From: Acheta domesticus
Lineage: Eukaryota; Arthropoda; Insecta; Orthoptera; Gryllidae
Reading direction: 5' to 3'
Assembly: GCA_031308135.1 (NCBI GenBank)
Contig: JAHLJT010000631.1
Location: 145,742,734 to 145,806,733 of the forward strand
Length of the DNA stretch: 64,000 nt
This document shows, piece by piece, positions 31,930-41,919 of this stretch. The notes under the pieces are model-generated. The model ran no database searches. It was not told the origin of the DNA and was given only the letters and a program-made list of their open reading frames with translations. The translations under genes and the position numbers were made by a program. Numbering within the stretch: the stretch's first letter is position 1; each line of letters opens with the position of its first letter.

Positions 31930-32880
31930 ATACCTATTGACTTACTAGTAGATTAATTGGAAGGTGATTCGTGTGCTGGCACTATCTCTTCTAATACATT
32001 TGTCTTCTTTTGGTGATAAGGGCATCCAGTGGAATTAAGTCGACGTCTCTGTATAAAGTCTTGTTTGTCACGAACTATAGGTTGTCGCAAGACGTCATAT
32101 GTTTTAGTTTTGAATATACGAAAAATATTCAAAATAAGAGTAGTTATTACTTCTCTACGGTGTCGTATTAATCCATGCGCGTTCCAGAGTATAATTGTAT
32201 GACTTTGCAGCGTTCCTATTTGTTCTAATTTCGGTTTTAGAATGTTTTAAATGTTCGGAAGAAATTTTCTATTTCTTTGCACATGTCTATTTGGGCAGAA
32301 AGGTAGACCATATGGAAGGGAGCTGTATTGGATTATTGAATATGTGAAGAGGTGGGCAATAAATGATATTTTTCTGTGAATGGGTGTGCATCTTTAAGTT
32401 GAGGAATTTTCTGAGTTGGAAAATGATATTGTTTGAGTGGGTGGAGAAGGGAGGGGAGGAAATTCTGTGGCAACGGGGACTTCTTGGTGGTTTTTAAAAT
32501 GGGGACATTTCTTTCTTTTCTCTGTTTCGTTTATTTATATAATTTTCGTATACTTGTCAACCCTTGTAATTGGCTGGATGGTTTCGTGAACTCGGCGCAC
32601 ATGCAGCCGGCTGTGATGTATCCTTTTGACATTCGTTTGTTAAATATTCATTTCCGCATTTTACGCATCTAGGCGTTGCCTTACAGTAGGTTCTCGAATG
32701 ACCATACTTTTTGCACCGATGGCATTGAACCAATTTTCTGTTTATATGGTGGTTCGAATTTGATGATTGCATTAGAAAGTTTTGATGTCAAATTTGTCAA
32801 TTTCAATGTCAAATTTGTCAATTTCAATGTCAAATTTGTCAATTTCAATGTCAAATTTGTCAAAGTCAATTTTGTCAATT
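31930..32880 (-). pseudogene. Jockey-like LINE: ORF1 zinc knuckles to ORF2 start
   Basis: Minus-strand order: FEPPYKQ at about 32,755, then LVQCHRCKKYGHSRTYC, CVKCGNEYLTNEC and NHPANYKG, the CCHC knuckles of Jockey-type ORF1 (32,772-32,557). At about 32,300 comes a C-terminal scrap (QIDMCKEIENFFRTFK). At about 32,200-32,150 HTIILWNAHGLIRHRREV marks the start of ORF2 (WNA.GL of the AP endonuclease). Frameshifts abound. It supplies the ORF1 part missing from the plus-strand fragment at 23.6-24.6 kb. Confidence 0.7.
32786..32878. repeat. Tandem 21-bp repeat
   Basis: TCAATTTCAATGTCAAATTTG repeats four to five times next to the zinc-knuckle region of the Jockey-like remnant. It yields repetitive LTLKLTN or NVKFVNF frames that are artefacts. 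Confidence 0.9.
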
Positions 32881-33059
32881 TCTTTGTTGTGTTTATGCGG
32901 TTATACGTCTATAATGTGAAGATAGAGAGGCTTCGTGGTTACCAGTTGACGCACATAATGTTTGCTACTAACTTTGAACAATGAGCTCTGAGATTTAAGT
33001 TCATCTTTGATTGCTTCTTGGTTCATTGATGGGTGAATATAAAGAAATACTACATGGAA

Positions 33060-33805
33060 TACTCTCAGGTTGGCCAGCGATCTGGCTTTTTCGAATTCAC
33101 GTTTTTTTTCGGTTTTCCGGTTCTAAGAATATAAATTTTCCAGGTTATATTTCGCACATTACAACACTTTTTTCTGCACAATATTACTCATGCATTTTTC
33201 ACTTGGAAACCCACTATTACAGTGTAGAATTGTGTACAAAAACGAGCTTTCAAGAAATCTCGGAATTGTTTTCGAGGAAGCATATGTTACTAATTAATAT
33301 TCAGAGTTCTGAAAAGTTAAAAAAGTTTTTTCAGACGGAAAGTCGACTGATGCCAACGCAGTGTTTCAAATACCGTATTCCGTATATCGGTTACCGTTAA
33401 CAACTTAAGTTTTCAACACGTAAGCAGGAATATTTTTCTCAAAATGTATACTCTACTGTCAACATTACTTATCAGACCTCAGGAATATAGAGAATAGCTG
33501 TAGAGTACCCGACGCCCATATTCCATTTTCAAAATTACTCAAAAAGGCTTATTTTGTTTCAATTATTCACACAGAAATTGGAAAAAGTACGCTTCATAAC
33601 AATGTAACATTTCTATTTTTAATAATACTTTTGAATTTTTGGATTAAATATATCTTCGTATTTGCTAGACTATTATGGAATTTTGAAAGTTGAATTTATG
33701 GAATTGTGAAGATCACTTAATCGATTTTACAATACAAATATTTTACAAAGATGTCCAGTAATGGTATCCAGTAAGATCTTCATCAGTTTCTCAATTTGTT
33801 AACTG
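33060..33805 (+). repeat. Repeat family R, copy 1
   Basis: It matches 52,310-52,777 and then 56,437-56,700: GACCAGCGATCTG-like start, TTTTCC.GGTTCT..GAATATA, and the later AATACTTTTGAAT..TTGG and ATCGATTTT.CAATA blocks. It shows the uninterrupted form of a sequence split at 52.8 kb. No coding capacity. Confidence 0.7.
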
Positions 33806-33843
33806 TAAGCATAATGGTAACATGCGCCAACAATAAACAAGAA

Positions 33844-34130
33844 ACTAGTGGTGCTACAGAATGGAATGGACTTTCCCGTATTGTTTTTCGGTTTCCTTTG
33901 GTCTCGGCCAGCTATTCGGACTTGATGTATACTCTTGCCAACTGCAATTGGAGCTCTTTTCACAGGAATCATTTGCGATTTCGAAAGTACAATAATTTTT
34001 TTCACACTGAAGATCTTTCGACGTCCATCGAAAAATCAAACAAAGATACTATTTAGTAACTTATCGATTACTTTCACTCAACAGATGGCATGACGTTGAA
34101 AATTTAAATTTTGACAATTTTTGAAAGTTG
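33844..34130 (+). repeat. Foldback-family left end
   Basis: It begins ACTAGTGGTGCTACAG and continues with CTTTCCCGTATTG, CGGCCAGCTATTCGGA-like and CTCTTGCCA blocks, then becomes unique. A solitary left terminus. Confidence 0.7.
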
Positions 34131-35554
34131 GACATACAATAAAATTAAACGACTTTTTGCAGCAACCGAACGCATGATAAAAGTGTCTAAAACGTTGGCT
34201 GAAGAAAATGGAACAATTTGAACAGCCCAGAACTGAAGTAAATTCGGTAGGGCATTAAAACTGTGCATTGTGACGAAAGTTCAGGAATTCTATGGTACGC
34301 GAGTACTTGTATTTAAAGTGAGTTGTGAGGGACCAGAAAATTTCAAGATGTCAGTCAAAACCTGAATCACGAATCCGTCATTTAATTATTTATAAATTTT
34401 TAAATTATTTATAAATATATTAATATTATTTATATGTATATTAATACACATAAATATTATTATTTATAAATTCAATCATGAAGTTTCACCACCTCAAGAA
34501 GTACTTTAATTAGTGCTTCATCCAAAGACATCGACGACCGGTAACGCAAAAAACGTGTCTATTGCAGCAATCTATTACACACTAGTTCGTAAAATATTAA
34601 TATCTTTTAAAGTTACTAAGATCCCACTTTGATCTTTTCTGGGATTATTATCAATACTCAAGTGCGTTTATAAATATTTTTAAAAAATTTTTAGCTCATC
34701 GAGTTTACAAAAATATTCAATTTTCAAAATTTCAGTTTTTTTAAAAAAATTGAAAATTCAAAAAATTAAATATTTGGCAAAATTTTAAAAATTAAACATG
34801 TTTTTAAGTTTCGAATGGAATTTGAACGGTAGTTCTATAATTAGTGTATTCAAATGTATAATATTTTTAAGTTAGTGATGCGCGTCATTTTTAGCAAATT
34901 TCATTATACAATATTTCCGAAAATAATAAAGTTAGAAAAAAATAAAAATACACGTGTTCACTTATTTTATCCATATAACAAATAGAAAAAATTAGAAAAT
35001 AAATAAAAATATTAAGGTCAAATTTTGGTCTTTTTTGTGCGATTTGACGTGGAATGGCTCCAGTACGGTTTGTGCATTCAAAGTGTAACGTTCCTTTTGG
35101 CAAATACTATAGAGACAATACATGACAATTTGCTGTTCTCCCACGCTTCCAAGTTCCCACAAGCGCTCCTAGTGTCAGAATCTGGTAATTTAGCGCCAAA
35201 TAGAAACGACAATGTGTTTCTTACGGAAGAAAAATATTTTTAAATCTACCTAACGAAATAAGGCTTATTTTTACTAACTCCCTCTGTGATTTAATTATAC
35301 TGAAGGGCTCAAATTAAGGGAAATTATAATGTACAATGTGTTATAATATAATGGACATGAGATGCTTTATTTTTTCCAAGAATAAAGTGGTTACAAATGC
35401 AAGATTTTTCTTGCCTAAACACTTCCACTGATACATTTGGCTCTTTTTGCATTTGCTTCCTTTAAAAAGCACTATATCAATACATTGATACCTCTGTTTT
35501 CATACAGATTAATATATCCCTTACATAAAATATTCTCCAAGTGAATATTAATGA
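34131..35554. other. No gene seen
   Basis: Very AT-rich, with TTTATAAAT-type inverted patches at 34,390-34,480. Nothing recognised. Confidence 0.6.
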
Positions 35555-36117
35555 TTTACATTTGATTTGCCCGACAAGTACTCCGTTTTGTCCAGCGAGT
35601 TATACGCCATCATCACAGCATTAGACTACGTTCTTGAAGACGGTGAACATAAATATCTGATAGTAACAGATTCCAAATTGGCTCTATCAACTGTCGGAAA
35701 TGCGTTTTATTCAGGACATCTGCTAGTTTTAGACATAATTGGCATGTTAAGAAATTCCTACATTACAGGAAAAGAGGGTTTTTGGATGGATCCCGGCTCA
35801 CATGGGTATCAGTGAAAATGAGTTGGCAGACAGATCCGCAAAAAAGATCCATCATTTGTTGGGGATAACTTGAGGAAAGAAGTAACCTTCCCGTAATACC
35901 AGAAGACTATCACGCCCACATAAAGGGAAATCTACAAGAATTGGACAGGCAGGAATGGAATAATAATGCTCGCTGCAGACTAAGAAGTGTCTGTGAATAT
36001 GATTATTACAATCCGGTCACATCCTTCTGTAGAGCTGACCAGATTGTGTTATCTAGATGCAGAATAGGTCATAATAAGCTCACACAAGCTGATCACCGGG
36101 AATTCGACTGTAATGTG
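35555..36117 (+). pseudogene. LINE-encoded RNase H fragment
   Basis: Translation gives SVLSSELYAIITALDYVL, HKYLIVTDSKLALS and, after a frameshift near 35,790, PAHMGISENELADRSAKK. These are the ELYAI, TDS and H.G..NE.AD motifs of the RNase H domain found at the end of some LINE ORF2 proteins. Downstream CRIGHNKLTQADHREF matches the usual C-terminal zone. Only the 3' end of the element remains. Confidence 0.75.
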
Positions 36118-38764
36118 TGATGTGTGAAATGTCTCAATGTGTATTAACCATTTATTTCTGTGCTCCAGGTTTGAGGTTGACCGGGTGAGACATGGTGTAA
36201 ATAATGATATGAAAATAGTGCTAAACGATAAAGAAAAATGCAGTCGATTTGTTAATTTTTTGAAGGCCATTAATTTGTACAAAGAAATTTAAAAATGTAT
36301 CAAGTTTACTTTGGCGTAAACTTATTAAACGATTTAAAAAGTGTTTATTGAAAACATATTCAATCTTAAAAAACAAACTAATAGCGAATTCATTTGGGTA
36401 GAAAAGCGTGGCATTCACATACTGTTTAGTCAGAATATTGTAATGATTTGTATTTTATACAGTAAAAGAACCATCGCAGAGGAGGCAGACTGTGGGAGGC
36501 GGACGCTTTTGAGCGAGAACGGACGATAGATTCAGCAAATTGAAGCAGAATGGCGTGCGGACATTTATTGTGTACGGAATGCTGCAATGAATAAATATTA
36601 ATCCAAGACAATAAATAGCTTAAGGGAAAATTAAGAACAATTTTCTACATCAACACACGGAGTTATAAGGCGGCAAGTGTTTTTTTTTTATTAAACAGAG
36701 TATTCCGCCTGTTGTCAAAAGACAATCGACGGAGAAATTGCTGGTGTGAGTAAGCACAGAAAATTACGAAATTCGAACTAAATAGCGGGAAATTGGGGTG
36801 TTTCGGACTAATCAACATCTAAAACGGGAATTTTAGGAAAATTTGGCGCATACCGTTAAGCGAGGGGACACCTGAGAGCCATAAATTAGAATTATTTGGT
36901 ATCAATAAAGAAGGACAAATGACTGAGAGAGTGTGTTTTGTTGAGAAAAAGTTTTGCTGGATAATCGCAACAATACTTTTCTTCAGAAGAATCCTAGTCT
37001 CAGAGATGAGAGGACCTCATGTTTTGGTGATGCCGTGAAATGATTTTTAGTCGTGGAGAAAAGCACATTGCGAGTTTTTTTTAAATAGTGATGGTCGATT
37101 CAGTCGTGAGTGGTGACTAATTACATGGTGACCGGAGTAATTGGTACTTGGTGATGCTGTTTTGGACGTGGAAGAAGACGGGCGCAGTTGTGACATCGCT
37201 TCAAAAAGGGAAGTGACGGCATATGCACATGATAAATGCAACGAGATATTTTGTGTTGAATGCCAAGCATGTAAACAATTTCTTAAGTTAATTTTATTTA
37301 CAAAGAAAATGGCCATATATGGAGACTGCGCATGTCTCGTGGTATGAGTGAGTTGTAAAAATGGTGAGAGTGTTTATTTTATTTTTGTTGTTTTGATTTT
37401 TATGTTGAGGAAAAACAATGTTTATGTTTTGTTAGCGGAGTATGCAACACCAGGAAGCAATGAAATAAAGAGCAACAAACGCGGTGTGTTTCTTATTTTT
37501 GTTTTTCAAATTTCAATTTAGAGTTGTTATTGTAGTTTAGAAAATACCGGTTAGTGTTACAAAAAGGAAAGCAGGTCTTCATCCAGTATTGGAAACTTGC
37601 GACGAACCTACGTCATATACATTTTTGCAAACGGCCGCATCCAAGGATAAAGAAAGTTATTAATATATAAATTTTTACAGATAAAAGGTAGGTAATTTAG
37701 AAAAACGTCCGCCCGCGTACGAAATAAATTAAGTAACTAAGAAGTAGGGATACTGTTGCAATAGCGCGCGAACGTGGTAAAAGTCATTAAGAATATCAGG
37801 GTTTATATTTAGATTTGGAATTAGATTTGTGGATCGGATGCGGATAGAAAGCAGAGAAAGAGTGAGTCGGTTGCAATATGCGAGTTAATTTATGCTTTTC
37901 ATCCACATTCTATAAAGCATTTCTACAACCATCATGTGGCAAGGTACTACACAACCAGCCACATACATAGGACTCAGCATTTTCCTGTACTAAACTTGCA
38001 GGAATATCTTCATTGTTATCCATTTCTACAATGTTCGCTACAGATGATTCAATTGGAAATGATAATGTGCAAGTACTCTCCCATTTAAATTATGTTATAG
38101 TTTTTAATGCATTTTATTACAAAGAGAAGTCAAATTATATAAACTAGTTTCGTTCATGTTCAAGATTCTTTCAATTTTACCTGTTTTTATCACGAGGAAA
38201 TGTGAATATCGAACGCTGCTGTATTTTATAATAAAACAGCCAAAAAACCACAGAATTATTTCCTGCCATACGTAGAAGGATGTCAAGAATAGTATTGTAA
38301 AATAAGTTTTGCAGAAATCGACCAGAAAGACAATCAAATGAAAAGAAATCAAGCAGAAAACAAACACCAACAGAGCACTGAGCTTAGGGTGTATGAGTTT
38401 TCACCATGTTCTGCCACCTGATGGAGGGTGCATCAGTGTTTCACGATATATCGCGAAGTCTCCTGTATTGTCTCTATAGTATTTGCTTTTGGCTGCGTTT
38501 AATAAAACTACTCATTTGTGAAACTGTGTGTTGCATTTCATTGTTTCAATTGGCCCTTGTCAAAGAATACAAAAAACTTTAACAATTTCACAAAACTCTT
38601 GCATTACTATGATAACACAAAATGAAAGGTACACTCACTAGGCGAGGCTACCTGCCTGATACAGAAAGAAAATTAAATTAGTGTAAACATTGCAGAATGT
38701 ATTGAAGCCTACGAGGCACACATGTCTAGATTTTGTCAAACCAGATTACTCTCTTAGTACCACA
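36118..38764. other. No gene seen
   Basis: Mostly AT-rich. The stretch 36,470-36,860 (GC-richer, AATAAA at about 36,590, later TTTGGCGCATACC) has a faint resemblance to an LTR followed by a leader, but no matching second LTR or coding region was found. Confidence 0.4.
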
Positions 38765-38819
38765 GCTCCTATTTACACATCTGTCTAGTAGAGGGTCTCA
38801 ATGCACACAGAAAAAATGC

Positions 38820-39215
38820 CGTTCGCTGACGGGAATGTTTCACGGCGAAGTTTTTGAGCACACCCGTGTCGAGCGATAAGCTGCCCCCTTCGCTACCCCG
38901 ATCCGACCAGCTCGCGCCCTCTCCGCCCGCCACGCCTCCACTGTCCACTGCCCCGAGAAGTCTCCGGGCGAGTGCCGGGGGGGAAGGGCCGACCGGCCGG
39001 GCGCGGCAGATGGCGGGGTGAGAGGGGGGGCGACGGTGGTGGTGGTGGCAGCGGCGCCGGCCCCGGCGGCAATGTCGGCGGCGGCGGTGGTGACGGTGAC
39101 GGCGAAGGCGGTGATGTCGACGTGACGTCATCGGTGTCGGCGGCGTGGGTGAAGCCGCACGGCGGAAGAAGACGCCCCATGCGTAGAGGCGCGGGGAAAC
39201 AATTAATTTCTTAAT
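38820..39215. other. GC-rich island
   Basis: A sharply GC-rich block with many CpG and GGN runs, containing one TGACGTCA motif (39,124-39,131, a perfect CRE). It could be a promoter-type CpG island or a first exon. Frames on both strands are low-complexity Gly/Pro/Arg/His and do not look like protein. Confidence 0.35.
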
Positions 39216-39231
39216 AAATTAATTTTTTTAA

Positions 39232-40220
39232 CCCTTGAATGCATGACTATTTTTACTTTCATGAATGCATGACATGGGTCAATTTGACCCGGTCCGTCAT
39301 ACCTTGTATATTTTTAATTGAAAATCATTATGAAATGAAATAGGAATAATAAATACACTATAGTGTTATTCAATTAGAAACAATGTTTGTTGATTGAGTT
39401 TAGGATTCACATATATTATTCCTATGATGTCAAATTTTACTTTCATGAGAGTGGACATAAGTGAGTATTGAATGATCTGAACGTACATAACTTTTACATT
39501 CAAAACAAACAGTTGAACATTTTCTGTGTAGGACTTTCTTTGTAGGACATTTACTGTATCTTTTTCTCTTATTGTTGGCCAATGTACTAGGTTAACTGTT
39601 GTTTTTTTCTACCCCACATAGTGCTATGGAACTTCGTATGTTCTTCTAAAGAGATTTGATTGTGCTACTTTGCAGAATACATGGAAGGATATATTCTTTT
39701 GTCAAATCCATTAGAAATAAGTTTTGTGCTTCACTGATTGTTGAAAAGTGGGATTCTTTTGGATGAAAATTACGTATGCATTTACAGCAGCGACATCTAG
39801 CATATTCATGAAGGAGGCAAAAATTCCATATCCTTGTTTGATGCGTGACTGCGCACTAATTTGTCAAGTGTAACGACGCCACTTTCGGTAGCATTGTAGA
39901 AATTAACAATTTCAGGCTTTTTCTTCCGATATTCATTATAATATATTATATATTACTATAATAATTATTAATAACAAAATACGATGTAATCATATATGGG
40001 TCATATACACCCATCTCATGCATTCTGAGGAGAGCAATATAAAACAACTTATGGACACCGATAAAATAAGTAGAACATCGTAAAACGACCTTCTACCGAT
40101 TTTGAATGACGAATAAGAAGATGTCTTCAACGGACACGACCGTTGGAAAAACCATTCCATCCAAATTATCAGTGTAAAATCTGATTTGGGTCAGATTGAC
40201 CCATGTCATGCATTCAAGGG
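39232..40220 (-). mobile_element. Short piggyBac-like element
   Basis: Perfect 15-bp inverted termini CCCTTGAATGCATGA are flanked by TTAA on both sides (39228-39231, 40221-40224), the piggyBac target duplication. Subterminal ATGGGTCAATTTGACCC on the left and GGGTCAGATTGACCCAT on the right extend the symmetry. At 989 bp it is an internally deleted derivative. Confidence 0.9.
39420..39900 (-). pseudogene. piggyBac-like transposase C-terminal remnant
   Basis: The minus strand reads SGVVTLDKLVR (third catalytic Asp zone), then MNMLDVAAVNAYVIFIQKN, and, after stops, KRYSKCPTKKV and CSTVCFECKSYV of the cysteine-rich tail. The N-terminal domain and the first two catalytic acids are absent, so the element depends on another source of transposase. 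It is unlike the 8.5-10.8 kb transposase. Confidence 0.75.
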
Positions 40221-40224
40221 TTAA

Positions 40225-40991
40225 GTGGGACGCGCGAATTTTGTGTTGGCGCCCCCATAACACACGTGCAGCATGGAACTCCCATAATTTGGCGGGAGAA
40301 CCACAAAGAGTGTCCAGGTGGACGAAAGTCACAGGAACTTTGTCCACGCCGAGAAAAATGTGCAAACAGCCCTCCAAATCCTTTACATTTTGATTTGCCC
40401 CAAAAGAAGCTGGAATGATCAATGTGACCAACGAAACCAACGTGACAAACGTGACACGAAACCAACAGGTCTAATGCTTGAGGGAGACGAAGAATCAACA
40501 TTGCTTTCTCAGTCAAAAGAAAGTCTTTCTCAGAAAGAAAGATCTTTCTGAATGGTTTTCGAAAACTTTACAACTCACGGAGATCATGTTTGTGTGTTGC
40601 ATGTAGGCCTATTTTCTCACATACGACGTACGGAATTTACGAACTCCTGTTTTTTCTTAAATCTCTTTGATGCAGGACTGAGTGAAATTACCTAACCAGC
40701 AACAGTAGTACATTTACGGGGTTATGTTCATGGTTTCTTATAAATTGTAAAAAATCTTAAGTGAATTATTATACATAGAATATCCTTTAGCAATGCATTC
40801 TATTACGAATGCGCAAGAGGATCATTTTTTTAAATTCAAAACTTTACATGAAAATAGTATTCATGCTATATGATTCAGTTATATTCATTTTTTAAAAGCT
40901 GGTTTGGGTGGGGAGGAATCTTGTTTTGCTTCTGAAAATGAACACAAGTTGATTTAACAATAAGAAAAAGCTGAATTAGGAATAATTCGGA
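40225..40991. other. No gene seen
   Basis: Moderate GC content up to about 40,550 with overlapping short frames on both strands and no domain recognised, then AT-rich sequence. Confidence 0.4.
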
Positions 40992-41188
40992 AAGTACTTC
41001 ACATATATAAACAAATGTCAAGTACTTCATATATATAAACAAATGTCAAGTACTTCACATATATAAACAAATGTCAAGTACTTCATATATGTAAACAAAT
41101 GTTAAGTACTTCACATATTTAAACAAATGTCAAGTAATTCACATATATAAACAAATATCAAATACTTCATATATATAAACAAATGTCC
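40992..41188. repeat. 28-bp tandem repeat, about seven copies
   Basis: TCAAGTACTTCA[CT]ATATAT.AACAAATG repeats with few changes. Alternate copies carry CACATATA and CATATATA, suggesting duplication in pairs. Confidence 0.9.
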
Positions 41189-41321
41189 ATATCGCAAAAA
41201 CTTCACGATATCTAACGAAGAAATAATAAAATTGCATGCAATTTACACAGATCAGATATTGTGTTTGATATGTTTCATGTGTTCTCCAGGCAATAGGCAG
41301 TCAAACAACATGCAAACTCAC

Positions 41322-41527
41322 CTTTTTGAAGTAGAGAGAGCCGTTGGCCAGCAGCTGATGGCAGGAATCTGACGCGAGCTGCAGCGGCCGATCGTCGTGA
41401 GTCCATGTGACGTTATATTCCATCGTGCTGGATACCTCGCATTCCAGCAGAAGTCCCCGGCTGCGCACAGCCACCACATCTTGGGGCTGGCGCGTGAAGC
41501 CCAAGGTGATGTCCAGCCGGGCCGCGC
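41322..41527 (-). CDS. Immunoglobulin-domain exon of a host cell-surface protein
   Basis: A 206-bp exon on the minus strand, 68 codons after a 2-nt phase. The acceptor TTTTTAACCAG|GCG and the donor AAG|GTGAGT are both strong. The product includes FTRQPQDVVAVRSRGLLLEC, then YNVTWTHDDRPLQL and HQLLANGSLYFKK: the B-strand Cys, the C-strand Trp and the E-strand NGSLYF of an I-set Ig domain. The second Cys would lie in the next exon. The pattern recalls first Ig domains of DCC/neogenin/protogenin-type or PTK7-type receptors, but the family cannot be fixed from one exon. GC-rich codons contrast with the surroundings. Confidence 0.8.
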
Positions 41528-41540
41528 CTGGTTAAAAATA

Positions 41541-41542
41541 AA

Positions 41543-41590
<48 letters not shown>
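41541..41590. repeat. (AAT)n microsatellite upstream of the Ig exon
   Basis: About 17 AAT units. On the gene's strand they read ATT and form part of the tract before the acceptor. It is also the 5' target of E3. Confidence 0.9.
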
Positions 41591-41685
41591 CACCCCGTGT
41601 GGTGATCGGGATTTTAGTAGAATATCACCACGGGATCTCCCCCTGTCGTAAGAGGCGACTAATTGGAGCGGCTGTCCGCTGTCCC
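41591..41685 (+). other. Structured 5' end of E3
   Basis: CCCGTGTGGTGAT (about 41,595) can pair with ATCACCACGGG (about 41,624), and GTCG...CGAC forms a second small hairpin at about 41,646-41,661. R2-clade elements carry HDV-like self-cleaving ribozymes at this place; whether this folds as one is untested. Confidence 0.35.
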
Positions 41686-41919
41686 TACCTGTTAAAGTTA
41701 TCCATCTCTCATTATTCCTCCTATCCCTGTCCTAAATTGTCTTCTCAATTCGTTTCCCTTCCTCAGGTGAAATAGTAACTCCCCAAGATATCCCCCCCCC
41801 TTCCTCACCTCCCCCTTCTTCCCGCAAGTCTTCTTAAGTCCAACCCTACGTGTTAGCAAGAACAAGAGTGCCACGTGGAAGACGAGCGATTATCACCAAT
41901 TAGAATGGTGTTCTAGGCA

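Noticed and set aside
32676..32984. 102-codon frame with NVKFVNF repeats as a protein
   Set aside because: It is produced by the 21-bp tandem repeat; the opposite strand carries the real LINE remnant.
36470..36860. LTR followed by a primer-binding site
   Set aside because: Only AATAAA and a TTTGGCGC-like motif are present; no second LTR, gag or pol was found.
38769..39214. Frames rich in His/Arg, Pro or Gly on both strands of the GC-rich island
   Set aside because: All frames are open simply because stops are rare in GC-rich DNA; composition is low-complexity and there is no domain.
40992..41188. CRISPR-like array of 28-bp repeats
   Set aside because: Units follow each other without unique spacers; it is a plain tandem repeat.
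41322..41527. Naming the gene (DCC/neogenin, protogenin or PTK7)
   Set aside because: One half-domain is not enough; the Ig fold is clear but the family is not.
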